A stretch of DNA of 64,000 nucleotides from Comamonas avium. Lineage in GTDB: Bacteria > Pseudomonadota > Gammaproteobacteria > Burkholderiales > Burkholderiaceae_C. The position numbers were made by a program, and so were the translations under genes. The stretch covers positions 430,720 through 494,719 of the forward strand of contig NZ_JACSQK010000001.1 of assembly GCF_014836675.1 (NCBI RefSeq), written 5' to 3'. How positions within the stretch are numbered: the stretch's first letter is position 1; each line of letters begins with the position of its first letter. Of the stretch, positions 42,826-50,467 are shown piece after piece. The notes below the pieces were generated by a model. It worked only from the letters and a program-made list of their open reading frames with translations, was not told the DNA's origin and ran no database searches.

Positions 42826-44004
42826 TCAGGCAGTGGCACTGCGCCCCAAGTCGATATGCACAGGCGTTTGTCCGCTGCGCTGGCGGTCAAACCTGTCTAG
42901 CTGCTGCAAAGACACCTGCACCCCATAACCGGGCCCGTCGGGCAGTTGCAGGCAGAAATCGCGAATCGGCATGGGGTTTTCAACAATGTCGTCTACCAGC
43001 AGCTGCGGGCCGAACAGCTCGCAGCCGTGGTGCTCGCCGCTCAGGGTGGAGAACACATGCGCAGAGGCGGCGCTGCCAATCGATGTCTCCAGCATGGTGC
43101 CGCCATACCAGCCGATGTCAGCGGCCTGCGCCACGGCGGCGACCTGGCGCGTGCGCAGCAGGCCACCGTGCTTGGCCACCTTCAGTGAAAACACATGAGA
43201 AGCGCTGGCGCGCGCCAGCATCATGGCGTCCTGGGGGGTGCAGACGGTCTCATCGGCCATCACCAAGGCACCGCGCAGCTCCTGGCACAGCTGTGCCATT
43301 GCGGGCACATTCCATTTGGCAACGGGCTGCTCAATCAGGCTCACGCCTGCGTCGATAAGCTCGGGCAGGTAGCGGCGGGCGGTATTGCCGTCCCAGGCCT
43401 GGTTGACGTCAACGGTCAGCGTGGCGCTGTCAGGCAAGCCGCGCGCAATCTGCGTGACATGAGCGACGTCGGCCTGCGGCGTGCGCGCACCAATTTTCAT
43501 CTTGAAAATGCGGTGGCGGCCTTGCTCCAGCCGCAGTTGCGCCTCTTGCAGATCGCGCTGCACATCACCGCTTGCCAGCGTCCATGCCAGGGGCAGGCTG
43601 TCATGGACTTTGCCCCCCAGCAATTGCCAGGCTGGAATGTCCAAGGTGCGTGCCAGCGCATCAATCAAGGCCATCTCCACAGCCGATTTGGCAAAGGCGT
43701 TGCCTTTGCAGGCCTGATCCATGCGGGTGAGCACGTGTTCAATACAGCCAGCCTTTTGCTGCACCACGGCAGGAGCCAGATAGTGCGCAATCGCATGGGC
43801 AATGCTCTCGGGGGACTCTTCGTTCCACGAAGGCCCGCCAATGGTGGCAGCCTCGCCAAACCCGCATGCCCCGTTGTTCAGCCATAGCTGAACAATCACC
43901 GGGCTTTGGCGCTGAATCGCGCCAAACGACAGCTTGTGCGGGCGAATGGTGGGAATGTCGAGGATGCGCGCTTCAATGCGCTCAATGGTGAAGGCGTTGG
44001 TCAT
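42826..44004 (-). CDS. catB: Muconate cycloisomerase CatB (enolase superfamily)
   Basis: 392 residues from MTNAFTIERIEARILDIPTI; a TTG four codons upstream also opens the frame but the ATG is preferred. Enolase-superfamily MLE: catalytic KMKIG lysine, metal ligands in LTVDVNQAW, SLIEQPV and VMADETV, and the second lysine in SLKVAKHGG. It cyclises cis,cis-muconate to muconolactone. A chloromuconate preference cannot be excluded from sequence. First gene of catB-catC-bug, divergent from a LysR gene that probably controls it. catA (catechol 1,2-dioxygenase) and catD are not in the window. Confidence 0.92.
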   Translation of the reverse strand: MTNAFTIERIEARILDIPTIRPHKLSFGAIQRQSPVIVQLWLNNGACGFGEAATIGGPSWNEESPESIAHAIAHYLAPAVVQQKAGCIEHVLTRMDQACKGNAFAKSAVEMALIDALARTLDIPAWQLLGGKVHDSLPLAWTLASGDVQRDLQEAQLRLEQGRHRIFKMKIGARTPQADVAHVTQIARGLPDSATLTVDVNQAWDGNTARRYLPELIDAGVSLIEQPVAKWNVPAMAQLCQELRGALVMADETVCTPQDAMMLARASASHVFSLKVAKHGGLLRTRQVAAVAQAADIGWYGGTMLETSIGSAASAHVFSTLSGEHHGCELFGPQLLVDDIVENPMPIRDFCLQLPDGPGYGVQVSLQQLDRFDRQRSGQTPVHIDLGRSATA

Positions 44005-44132
44005 CAACTGGCTCAAGCAAAACGGGGCAAAGGTGCCGCAATGAAAGCAAGCTTAGTGAAGCCAGAGTCAAGAATCTAATGATTTATTTAGCTCGTATTC
44101 ATCGATAATTTCGAACGATTGAAGGGGCGAGC

Positions 44133-45029
44133 ATGGAAATACGGCAACTGAAGTACTTTTTGGAAATCACGAAAACAGGGCACTTGACCACCGCTGCCAA
44201 GCAGCTGTTCGTGACCCAGTCCACGCTCTCGCATGGGTTGCGCCAGATTGAAGAGGAACTGGGCGTGCCGCTGTTTGACCGTGTTGGTCGGGGCTTGAAG
44301 CTGTCTGAGGCCGGGGAGATATTCCGGGTGTATGCAGCCCGCGCACTGCAGGAGCTGGAGGCGGGGCGCATGGCGCTGGAGGGGCTTGCCAACATGCAGT
44401 CGGGCACGCTGACGGTGGGCATCATTCCCACTTTTTTGCATACCCTGGTGCCTGCTGTGGTGGCGGAATTTAACCGCCTCTATCCCAAGATTCAGCTGGT
44501 GTTCCGTGAATTACTGGCACCAGAGATCGAGGCCTTGCTGCTCAGTGGTGACTTGAATCTGGGGCTGGCCTTTGACCGGCGAGGCGTTGAGGGCATGGAT
44601 TCAGAGCCCGTGTTTGAGGAGGAAATGCTGTTTGTGGCCCACCAGGGCCACAGCCTGGCGCAGGCTAAGTCACTGCATCTGAAGCAATTGCAGGATGTGC
44701 CACTGGTGCTGCTGTCGCAGCGCTTTGCCACGCGGCGCATTGTGGAGCAGCACTTTCAGGCACAGGGGGTAAAGCTGCGCGTCAGCGTCGAGATGGAGTC
44801 TGTGTACGCCTTGATTGAAGCCTGCCGCTACAGCCAGGAGCTGGCCTGCATCGTGCCAGACCGGGCCGCGCACCAGCATGCGCAGGGCATGTGCCAGATA
44901 CCCGTGCACCCCCGCATACGGCGCACGGCCAGCTTGCTGTGGAACTCCAATACCTCCAGAAGCCCTGCGGCGCAAGCTTTTGCCAGCCTGCTGCAGCAGC
45001 GCTGTGGCGTCTTGCAGGCGCAACACTGA
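44133..45029 (+). CDS. LysR-type regulator, probable activator of the catBC operon
   Basis: 298 residues. Winged helix-turn-helix at MEIRQLKYFLEITKTGHLTTAAKQLFVTQSTLSHGLRQIE, then an effector domain with TVGIIPTFLHTLVPAVVAEF. The effector domain looks more CynR-like than CatR/CatM-like. Its position, divergent from catB with 128 bp between starts, argues for control of catBC, with muconate as the usual inducer of such systems; both points are inferred. The gap is A+T-rich (around 44070-44120), as expected for the shared control region, but I could not pick out a certain T-N11-A box. Confidence 0.85.
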   Translation: MEIRQLKYFLEITKTGHLTTAAKQLFVTQSTLSHGLRQIEEELGVPLFDRVGRGLKLSEAGEIFRVYAARALQELEAGRMALEGLANMQSGTLTVGIIPTFLHTLVPAVVAEFNRLYPKIQLVFRELLAPEIEALLLSGDLNLGLAFDRRGVEGMDSEPVFEEEMLFVAHQGHSLAQAKSLHLKQLQDVPLVLLSQRFATRRIVEQHFQAQGVKLRVSVEMESVYALIEACRYSQELACIVPDRAAHQHAQGMCQIPVHPRIRRTASLLWNSNTSRSPAAQAFASLLQQRCGVLQAQH

Positions 45030-45093
45030 GTTTGCGGGTGCAGATGGTGGCGTATCGGGCTGAACGGGTGGTAAGCAATGCATACTTCAGGCC

Positions 45094-46542
45094 ATGGCTG
45101 AACACACTTTTCTCTGGCACGACTACGAAACCTTTGGTGTCAATCCCCGCTATGACCGGCCCGCACAGTTTGCGGCCATTCGCACTGATATGGAGCTCAA
45201 CGAGATCGGCGAGCCCCTCATGCTGTACTGCCAGCCAGCGCCGGACTACTTGCCCAGCCCCCAAGCCTGCTTGCTCACGGGCATTACCCCCCAGCAGTGT
45301 CTGGAGCAGGGCATACCTGAAGACCAGTTTGCACGCACGCTCGAGGCTGCTTTCAGCCAGCCGGGCACAGTCGGTGTGGGTTACAACACCATCCGTTTTG
45401 ATGACGAAGTCACGCGCTTTCTGTTTTGGCGCAACCTGATCGATCCCTACGCCCGCGAGTGGCAAAACGAATGTGGCCGCTGGGATTTGCTGGACGTAGT
45501 GCGCATGGTCTATGCGCTGCGCCCTGACGGCATTCAATGGCCGCGCAAGGAAGACGGCAGCGTCTCCTTCAAGCTCGAAGATCTGGCCCGCGCCAACGGC
45601 TTGCTGCACGAAAGCGCCCACGATGCGCTGAGCGACGTGCGCGCCACCATTGCCCTGGCGCGGCTGATCCGCCAGCACCAGCCCAAGCTGTTTGAATTTG
45701 CACTGGGCCTGCGTAAGAAAGACAGGGTGCTGCACGAAATGGGCTTGCCAGCCGAGCAGGCGGATGCACGGCCGTTCTTGCACGTCTCCGGCATGATCAG
45801 CCCAGAACGCGGCTGCATTGCCATGATGTGGCCGCTGGCGCAGCACCCCACCAACAAAAATGAAATGATTTGCTGGGATTTGAATGCGGACCCCAGCGAA
45901 CTGGCCAGCATGGATGCCGACACCTTGCGTCTGCGCATGTTTACCAAGGCAGCAGATTTGCCCGAAGGCATGACGCGCTTGCCCATCAAGGGCATTCACA
46001 TCAACAAATCGCCCATGGTGGTGCGCAACCTCAAAACGCTCAGCCCAGAGATGGCTGCGCGCTGGGGCATGGACATGCAGGCGTGCATTGACAACGCAGT
46101 CAAAGCCCGCGCCCTGCCTGATATGAGTGCATTGTGGAAGCAAGTGTACGCCAGGCTGGACGCCCACGGCGCACACGATGTTGACCAAGACCTGTACAAC
46201 GGTTTTGTGGGCCCGGCAGACCGCCGCCGCCTGACGCAATTGCGTGAGCTTTCACCGCAGGAGCTGGCAGTCGATAAAACCGGTTTTGACGATGCACGCC
46301 TGAAAGAGCTGGTGTTTCGCTGGCGGGCACGCAACTGGGCAGACAGCTTGACAGAGCAAGAGCAAGCACGCTGGCAGCAGCGCTGTGCGGCGGCGTTGAT
46401 TGACGGCGAGGGCGGGGCGCGCACGGCAGCGCAGATGTTTGCCGAGATTGATGCACTGTCTGAAACCGTCGAAGACGAGCGCGCCGAAGAAATTCTGGGT
46501 GCGCTGTATGACTATGCGGAGGCGATTGTTCCCGAGCAGTAA
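45094..46542 (+). CDS. sbcB: Exodeoxyribonuclease I (SbcB)
   Basis: 482 residues. The DnaQ-like exonuclease domain opens with FLWHDYETFGVNPRYDRPAQFAAIRTD (Asp-Glu pair), has VGYNTIRFDDEVTR and ends with ESAHDALSDVRATIALARLI, giving the DEDDh catalytic set. The SH3-like and helical domains follow. It degrades single-stranded DNA 3' to 5' in mismatch repair and recombination and interacts with SSB. Monocistronic, closed by the terminator at 46568-46596. Confidence 0.95.
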   Translation: MAEHTFLWHDYETFGVNPRYDRPAQFAAIRTDMELNEIGEPLMLYCQPAPDYLPSPQACLLTGITPQQCLEQGIPEDQFARTLEAAFSQPGTVGVGYNTIRFDDEVTRFLFWRNLIDPYAREWQNECGRWDLLDVVRMVYALRPDGIQWPRKEDGSVSFKLEDLARANGLLHESAHDALSDVRATIALARLIRQHQPKLFEFALGLRKKDRVLHEMGLPAEQADARPFLHVSGMISPERGCIAMMWPLAQHPTNKNEMICWDLNADPSELASMDADTLRLRMFTKAADLPEGMTRLPIKGIHINKSPMVVRNLKTLSPEMAARWGMDMQACIDNAVKARALPDMSALWKQVYARLDAHGAHDVDQDLYNGFVGPADRRRLTQLRELSPQELAVDKTGFDDARLKELVFRWRARNWADSLTEQEQARWQQRCAAALIDGEGGARTAAQMFAEIDALSETVEDERAEEILGALYDYAEAIVPEQ

Positions 46543-46567
46543 TGGCCAGCCCGGTGTAGCACGCAAC

Positions 46568-46596
46568 AAAAAAGGAGGCATGGGCCTCCTTTTTTA
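46568..46596. terminator. Bidirectional terminator between sbcB and prlC
   Basis: A perfect inverted repeat AAAAAAGGAGGC / GCCTCCTTTTTT with a short loop between the convergent 3' ends, with A-run and T-run suited to both directions. Confidence 0.9.
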
Positions 46597-46640
46597 CTGA
46601 CTGAGCAACCTGTCTGGGTGACCAGTCAGGGTGCCTTGAA

Positions 46641-48686
46641 TCAGGCCGCCAAAGGCTCTGCCATGCCTTGGTGGCGCAGCAGGGCATCCAGCTGTGGCTC
46701 GCGCCCACGGAAGGCCTTGAAGTTGTCCATGGCGCTGCGGCTGCCACCCATCTCCAAAATGCTGTGCAGGTATTGCTTGCCGGTCTGGGCGCTGTGGCTG
46801 CCATCTGCAGCTTGCGTTTCTTCAAACGCAGCGTAGGCATCAGCGCTCAGCACTTCGGCCCACTTGTAGCTGTAGTAGCCCGCAGCGTAGCCACCCGCAA
46901 AGATGTGGCTGAAGGTGTTGGTCGAGCGGTTGTAATCGGTCGTGGGCAGCACAGACACTTCATCGCGCACTTGCTTGAGCAGCGCCATGTAGTCGCCATC
47001 CTTGGCAGCGCCGGTGTGCAGCAGCATGTCAAACAGCGAAAACTCAATCTGGCGCAGCGTGCCCATGCCTGCCTGGAAGTTCTTGGCCGCAATCATTTTG
47101 TCGTACAGCGCGCGGGGCAGCGGCTCGCCGGTCTCGACATGCGATGTCATGTGGCGCAGTACCTCCCACTCCCAGCAGAAGTTTTCCATGAACTGGCTGG
47201 GCAGCTCTACCGCATCCCATTCCACGCCGTTGATGCCCGAGACATCTTTCTCGCTCACTTGCGTGAGCATGTGGTGCAGCGCGTGGCCGGACTCGTGGAA
47301 CAGGGTGATCACGTCGTCGTGCGTCAGCAGCGCGGGCTTGCCATCCACGCCTTCGGCAAAGTTGCAGACCATGTGCGCCACGGGCGTTTGCAGCAAGCCG
47401 GTGTCGGGGCGCTGCCAGCGGCTGCGCACATCGTCCATCCATGCGCCACCACGCTTGCCCTTGCGGGCGGGCTGATCCAGGTAGAACTGTCCGATGACCT
47501 GGCCGTTGCGCTCCAGGCGGTAAAACAGCACATCCTTGTTCCAGACGGCGGCTAGATCTTTGGTGATCTTGACGTCAAACAGGTTCTCAATGATCTTGAA
47601 CAGCCCCGCCAGCACCTTGGGGGCCGTGAAGTATTGCTTGACCTCTTGTTCGCTGAAGGAATAGCGCGCTTCCTTCAGTTTTTCGGAGATGTACGTCCAG
47701 TCCCAAGGCTGCGGGTCTGTAATGCCCAGCTCCTTGGCGGCAAACTCGCGCAGATCGGCCACGTCTTTTTCTGCATAGGGGCGGGCACGCCGGGCCAGAT
47801 CACGCAGAAAGTCGATGACTTGCTGGGGCGAGTTGGCCATCTTGGGCACCAGCGAAACCTCGGCAAAGTTGGCGTAGCCCAGCAACTGGGCTTCTTCCTG
47901 GCGCAGAGCCAGCATTTCTTTGATGATGGGGGCGTTGTCGTACTTGGTCAGATCGCCTTCGGCCTGATCGGATGCGCGGGTGACGTAGGCGCGGTACACC
48001 TTTTCGCGCAGCACACAGCTGTGCGCAAACTGCATCACCGGCAGATACGACGGAATCTTCAGGGTCAGCTTGTAGCCTTCCTTGCCATCGGCTTGCGCAG
48101 CGGCCCTGGCGGCCTGCTGCACGTCGGCGGGCACACCATCGAGCTCTTGCTGCGTGGCGTAGTAGGCCCAGCCGTCGGTAGCGTCCAGCGTGTTCTCGCT
48201 GAATTTCTGGCCCAGCTCGGCAGAGCGTTCCTGAATTTTGGCAAAGCGCTCGCGGTCAGCGCCTTGCAGCTCCGCACCCGAGAGCACAAAGCTGCGCAGC
48301 GCATTGGCGTGGGCCTTCTTTTGCTCGGCTGTGAGGGTGTTCACATCAATGGCCTTGTACTTGGCGTACAGGCGCTCATCGGCACCCAGATTGGTCCAGA
48401 ACTCAGTGATGGTGGGCAATGCTTCGTTGTAGGCAGCGCGCAGCTCGGGGCTGTCGGCCACGCTGGACAGGTGGCTGACCGCGCTCCACGCGGTGCCCAG
48501 CTTTTCGGTAGCCACATCCAGCACCTTGGCAATGGCATTCCACTCAGCCGGGAAGTCCGGTGCGGTGACCGTCTCCAATGCCGCTTGTGCGCGTTCAATC
48601 AAGGTGTTGATGGCAGGGCCGACATCTGCAGGCGTAATGCGGTCAAACTGCGGCAGGCTGGAGGATTCAAGCAAAGCATTGGTCAT
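46641..48686 (-). CDS. prlC: Oligopeptidase A (M3 metallopeptidase)
   Basis: About 681 residues from MTNALLESSSLPQFDRI; an ATG three codons earlier (48695) is also possible. The zinc motif HESGH is in TLFHESGHALHHML, with the downstream Glu in MENFCWEWEVL. M3A family of thimet-like oligopeptidases; E. coli PrlC (OpdA) cleaves short peptides, including signal-peptide remnants, in the cytoplasm. Next upstream on the strand is palindrome copy D and then folD. Confidence 0.93.
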   Translation of the reverse strand: MTNALLESSSLPQFDRITPADVGPAINTLIERAQAALETVTAPDFPAEWNAIAKVLDVATEKLGTAWSAVSHLSSVADSPELRAAYNEALPTITEFWTNLGADERLYAKYKAIDVNTLTAEQKKAHANALRSFVLSGAELQGADRERFAKIQERSAELGQKFSENTLDATDGWAYYATQQELDGVPADVQQAARAAAQADGKEGYKLTLKIPSYLPVMQFAHSCVLREKVYRAYVTRASDQAEGDLTKYDNAPIIKEMLALRQEEAQLLGYANFAEVSLVPKMANSPQQVIDFLRDLARRARPYAEKDVADLREFAAKELGITDPQPWDWTYISEKLKEARYSFSEQEVKQYFTAPKVLAGLFKIIENLFDVKITKDLAAVWNKDVLFYRLERNGQVIGQFYLDQPARKGKRGGAWMDDVRSRWQRPDTGLLQTPVAHMVCNFAEGVDGKPALLTHDDVITLFHESGHALHHMLTQVSEKDVSGINGVEWDAVELPSQFMENFCWEWEVLRHMTSHVETGEPLPRALYDKMIAAKNFQAGMGTLRQIEFSLFDMLLHTGAAKDGDYMALLKQVRDEVSVLPTTDYNRSTNTFSHIFAGGYAAGYYSYKWAEVLSADAYAAFEETQAADGSHSAQTGKQYLHSILEMGGSRSAMDNFKAFRGREPQLDALLRHQGMAEPLAA

Positions 48687-48740
48687 AGGTGGCATTTTGC
48701 GCCAAAAGCCATTGTTTCAAGGCGTGCGGGTAACTATTAA

Positions 48741-48823
48741 GTTGATAGCTTCTTACGCTTTCCCTATAAGAGTTTTGAAGTGACAAGAGTCTTAAACGTA
48801 GAGTTGACACGCGCAGGCAGCTA
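48741..48823. repeat. Dispersed palindromic repeat, copy D
   Basis: Starts GTTGATAGCTTCTTACGCTT and ends CGCGCAGGCAGCTAT, with a centre of GAGTTTTGAAGTGACAAGAG and CTTAAAC. It is more diverged than copies A and B, but the outer arms and the spacing of about 80 bp agree. It lies between folD and prlC. Confidence 0.6.
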
Positions 48824-48824
48824 T

Positions 48825-48860
48825 AAAAAAACCCTGCGGCACCAGAGCGCTCGCAGGGTT
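48825..48860 (-). terminator. Terminator after folD
   Basis: Minus strand: AACCCTGCG / CGCAGGGTT around a 13-base loop, followed by a T-run, 22 bases beyond the folD stop. Confidence 0.85.
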
Positions 48861-48882
48861 GGGGCAGGGCCTTGTGCAGAGA

Positions 48883-49740
48883 TTACTGGCCTGCTGCGCG
48901 TTCTGCCGCTTCCATGGTGTTGACCAGCAGCATGGTGATGGTCATGGGGCCAACGCCACCGGGCACGGGGGTGATGTAACCGGCAACTTCCTTGCAGCCG
49001 TCAAAGTCCACATCGCCGCACAGCTTGCCTTCGTCGTCGCGGTTCATGCCCACGTCAATCACCACGGCACCGGGCTTGAGCATGTCAGCGGTCAGCACGT
49101 TGCGCTTGCCCACGGCAGCCACCACCACATCGGCCTGGCGTGTCATGGCGGCCAGATCAGCCGTGCCGCTGTGCGTGATGGTGACCGTGGCGTTGGCTGC
49201 CAGCAGCATCATCGCCATGGGCTTGCCCACAATGTTGGAGCGGCCAATCACCACGGCGTGCTTGCCGCGCAAATCCTTCATGCCAATCGATTCCAGCATC
49301 TTCATGCAGCCGTAAGGGGTGCAGGCCTTGAAGCCGACTTCACCAACCATCAGCGCGCCTGCGCTGGCCACGTGAAAGCCGTCCACATCTTTCAAAGGCG
49401 AGATGGCTTCAATGACCTTGTGGTCATCAATGTGCTTGGGCAAAGGCAGTTGCACCAAAATGCCGTGAATGCTGGGGTCATTGTTCAGCGCATCCACGCG
49501 GGCCAGCAGCTCGGCTTCGGTCATGGATGCATCGTACTTTTCCAGCACCGAATGAAAGCCTGCGTCTTCACACGCCTTGACCTTGTTGCGCACATAGACT
49601 TGCGATGCCTGATTGTCACCAACCAGCACAACGGCCAGACCGGGCTTGGTGCCCTTGGCCGTCAAAGCTGCAGCACGCTGGGCAACTTCGGTACGCAATT
49701 GGGCGGAGAGGGCTTTGCCGTCGATGATTTGGGCTGTCAT
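48883..49740 (-). CDS. folD: Bifunctional methylene-THF dehydrogenase/cyclohydrolase FolD
   Basis: 285 residues. The signatures are [31 protein letters not shown] with the catalytic Lys, [30 protein letters not shown] for NADP and [17 protein letters not shown]. It interconverts methylene-THF and formyl-THF for purine, thymidylate and methionine synthesis. Monocistronic, separated from the response regulator gene by another terminator. Confidence 0.96.
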   Translation of the reverse strand: MTAQIIDGKALSAQLRTEVAQRAAALTAKGTKPGLAVVLVGDNQASQVYVRNKVKACEDAGFHSVLEKYDASMTEAELLARVDALNNDPSIHGILVQLPLPKHIDDHKVIEAISPLKDVDGFHVASAGALMVGEVGFKACTPYGCMKMLESIGMKDLRGKHAVVIGRSNIVGKPMAMMLLAANATVTITHSGTADLAAMTRQADVVVAAVGKRNVLTADMLKPGAVVIDVGMNRDDEGKLCGDVDFDGCKEVAGYITPVPGGVGPMTITMLLVNTMEAAERAAGQ

Positions 49741-49773
49741 GGTGCTCGGTGGTGGTGGAGTACGTCAGAAATA

Positions 49774-49812
49774 AAAAAGCTGCCAGACCTGTAAGGGCGC
49801 TGGCAGCCTTTG
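49774..49812 (-). terminator. Terminator after the response-regulator gene
   Basis: Minus strand: GGCTGCCAG / CTGGCAGC around a 13-base loop and followed by six T residues, 21 bases after the stop. Confidence 0.85.
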
Positions 49813-49828
49813 GGGTTAGCCCCTGATT

Positions 49829-50467
49829 TTATGCCGGGACTTTGCCGCTTGCAGCGTTGGAGCCCAATGCAATCTTGAGCAGGTCGGCCACTGTGTTGGC
49901 GCCCAGCTTTTCCATGATGTTGGCGCGGTGCGCTTCCACCGTCTTGATGCTGATGCCTAGATCGTCAGCAATTTGCTTGTTCAAGCGGCCTGCGACGATG
50001 CGCTCCAGCACTTGCGATTCGCGGCCCGTCAGCTTGGACAGCAGCGCTTCACGGCTGGCAGCTTGCTGGTGGCCAGCAAAAGCTTCGCGTGCGTGGTCCA
50101 GCATGCGCTCTACCACGTTGAGCAAGTCTTCTTCTACAAAAGGCTTCTGGATGAAATCCAGTGCGCCTTTTTTCATGGTGCCCACTGCCATGGGGACATC
50201 GCCGTGACCGGTAATGAACACAATGGGCAGAGGCGACTTGCGCTCCAGCAATTTGTCTTGCAATTCAAGGCCAGTCATGCCGCCCATGCGAATGTCGGCA
50301 ATCAGGCAGGCGACTTCGCGCTGATCGTAGCGGGCGAGAAAAGACTCGGCAGAGTCAAAACAGCGCACGCGGTAATCTTTGCCTTCCAGCAGCCACTGCA
50401 GGGAGTCACGCACGCCCTCGTCGTCATCGACTACGTAGACTGTCCCTTTTTTAGGTGTCAAGCTCAT
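49829..50467 (-). CDS. FixJ/NarL-type response regulator
   Basis: 212 residues. The receiver domain has the acidic pocket VVDDDEG, the phospho-acceptor Asp58 in LIADIRMGGM, and Lys in QKPF. A LuxR-type helix-turn-helix follows at about 140-200 (LTGRESQVLERIVAGRLNKQIADDLGISIKTVEAHRANIMEKL). The layout matches FixJ and TodT/StyR-like regulators. It overlaps the kinase gene by four bases, so kinase and regulator form one unit. Target genes are unknown; the divergent pyruvate dehydrogenase operon beyond the kinase gene is a candidate. Confidence 0.92.
   Translation of the reverse strand: MSLTPKKGTVYVVDDDEGVRDSLQWLLEGKDYRVRCFDSAESFLARYDQREVACLIADIRMGGMTGLELQDKLLERKSPLPIVFITGHGDVPMAVGTMKKGALDFIQKPFVEEDLLNVVERMLDHAREAFAGHQQAASREALLSKLTGRESQVLERIVAGRLNKQIADDLGISIKTVEAHRANIMEKLGANTVADLLKIALGSNAASGKVPA

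Noticed and set aside
42799..42912. Small plus-strand frame behind an excellent ribosome site (AAAGGAGGG then ATG)
   Set aside because: It is antisense to the catB 3' end and encodes a Cys-rich peptide with no protein-like pattern; the ribosome-site match is probably chance.
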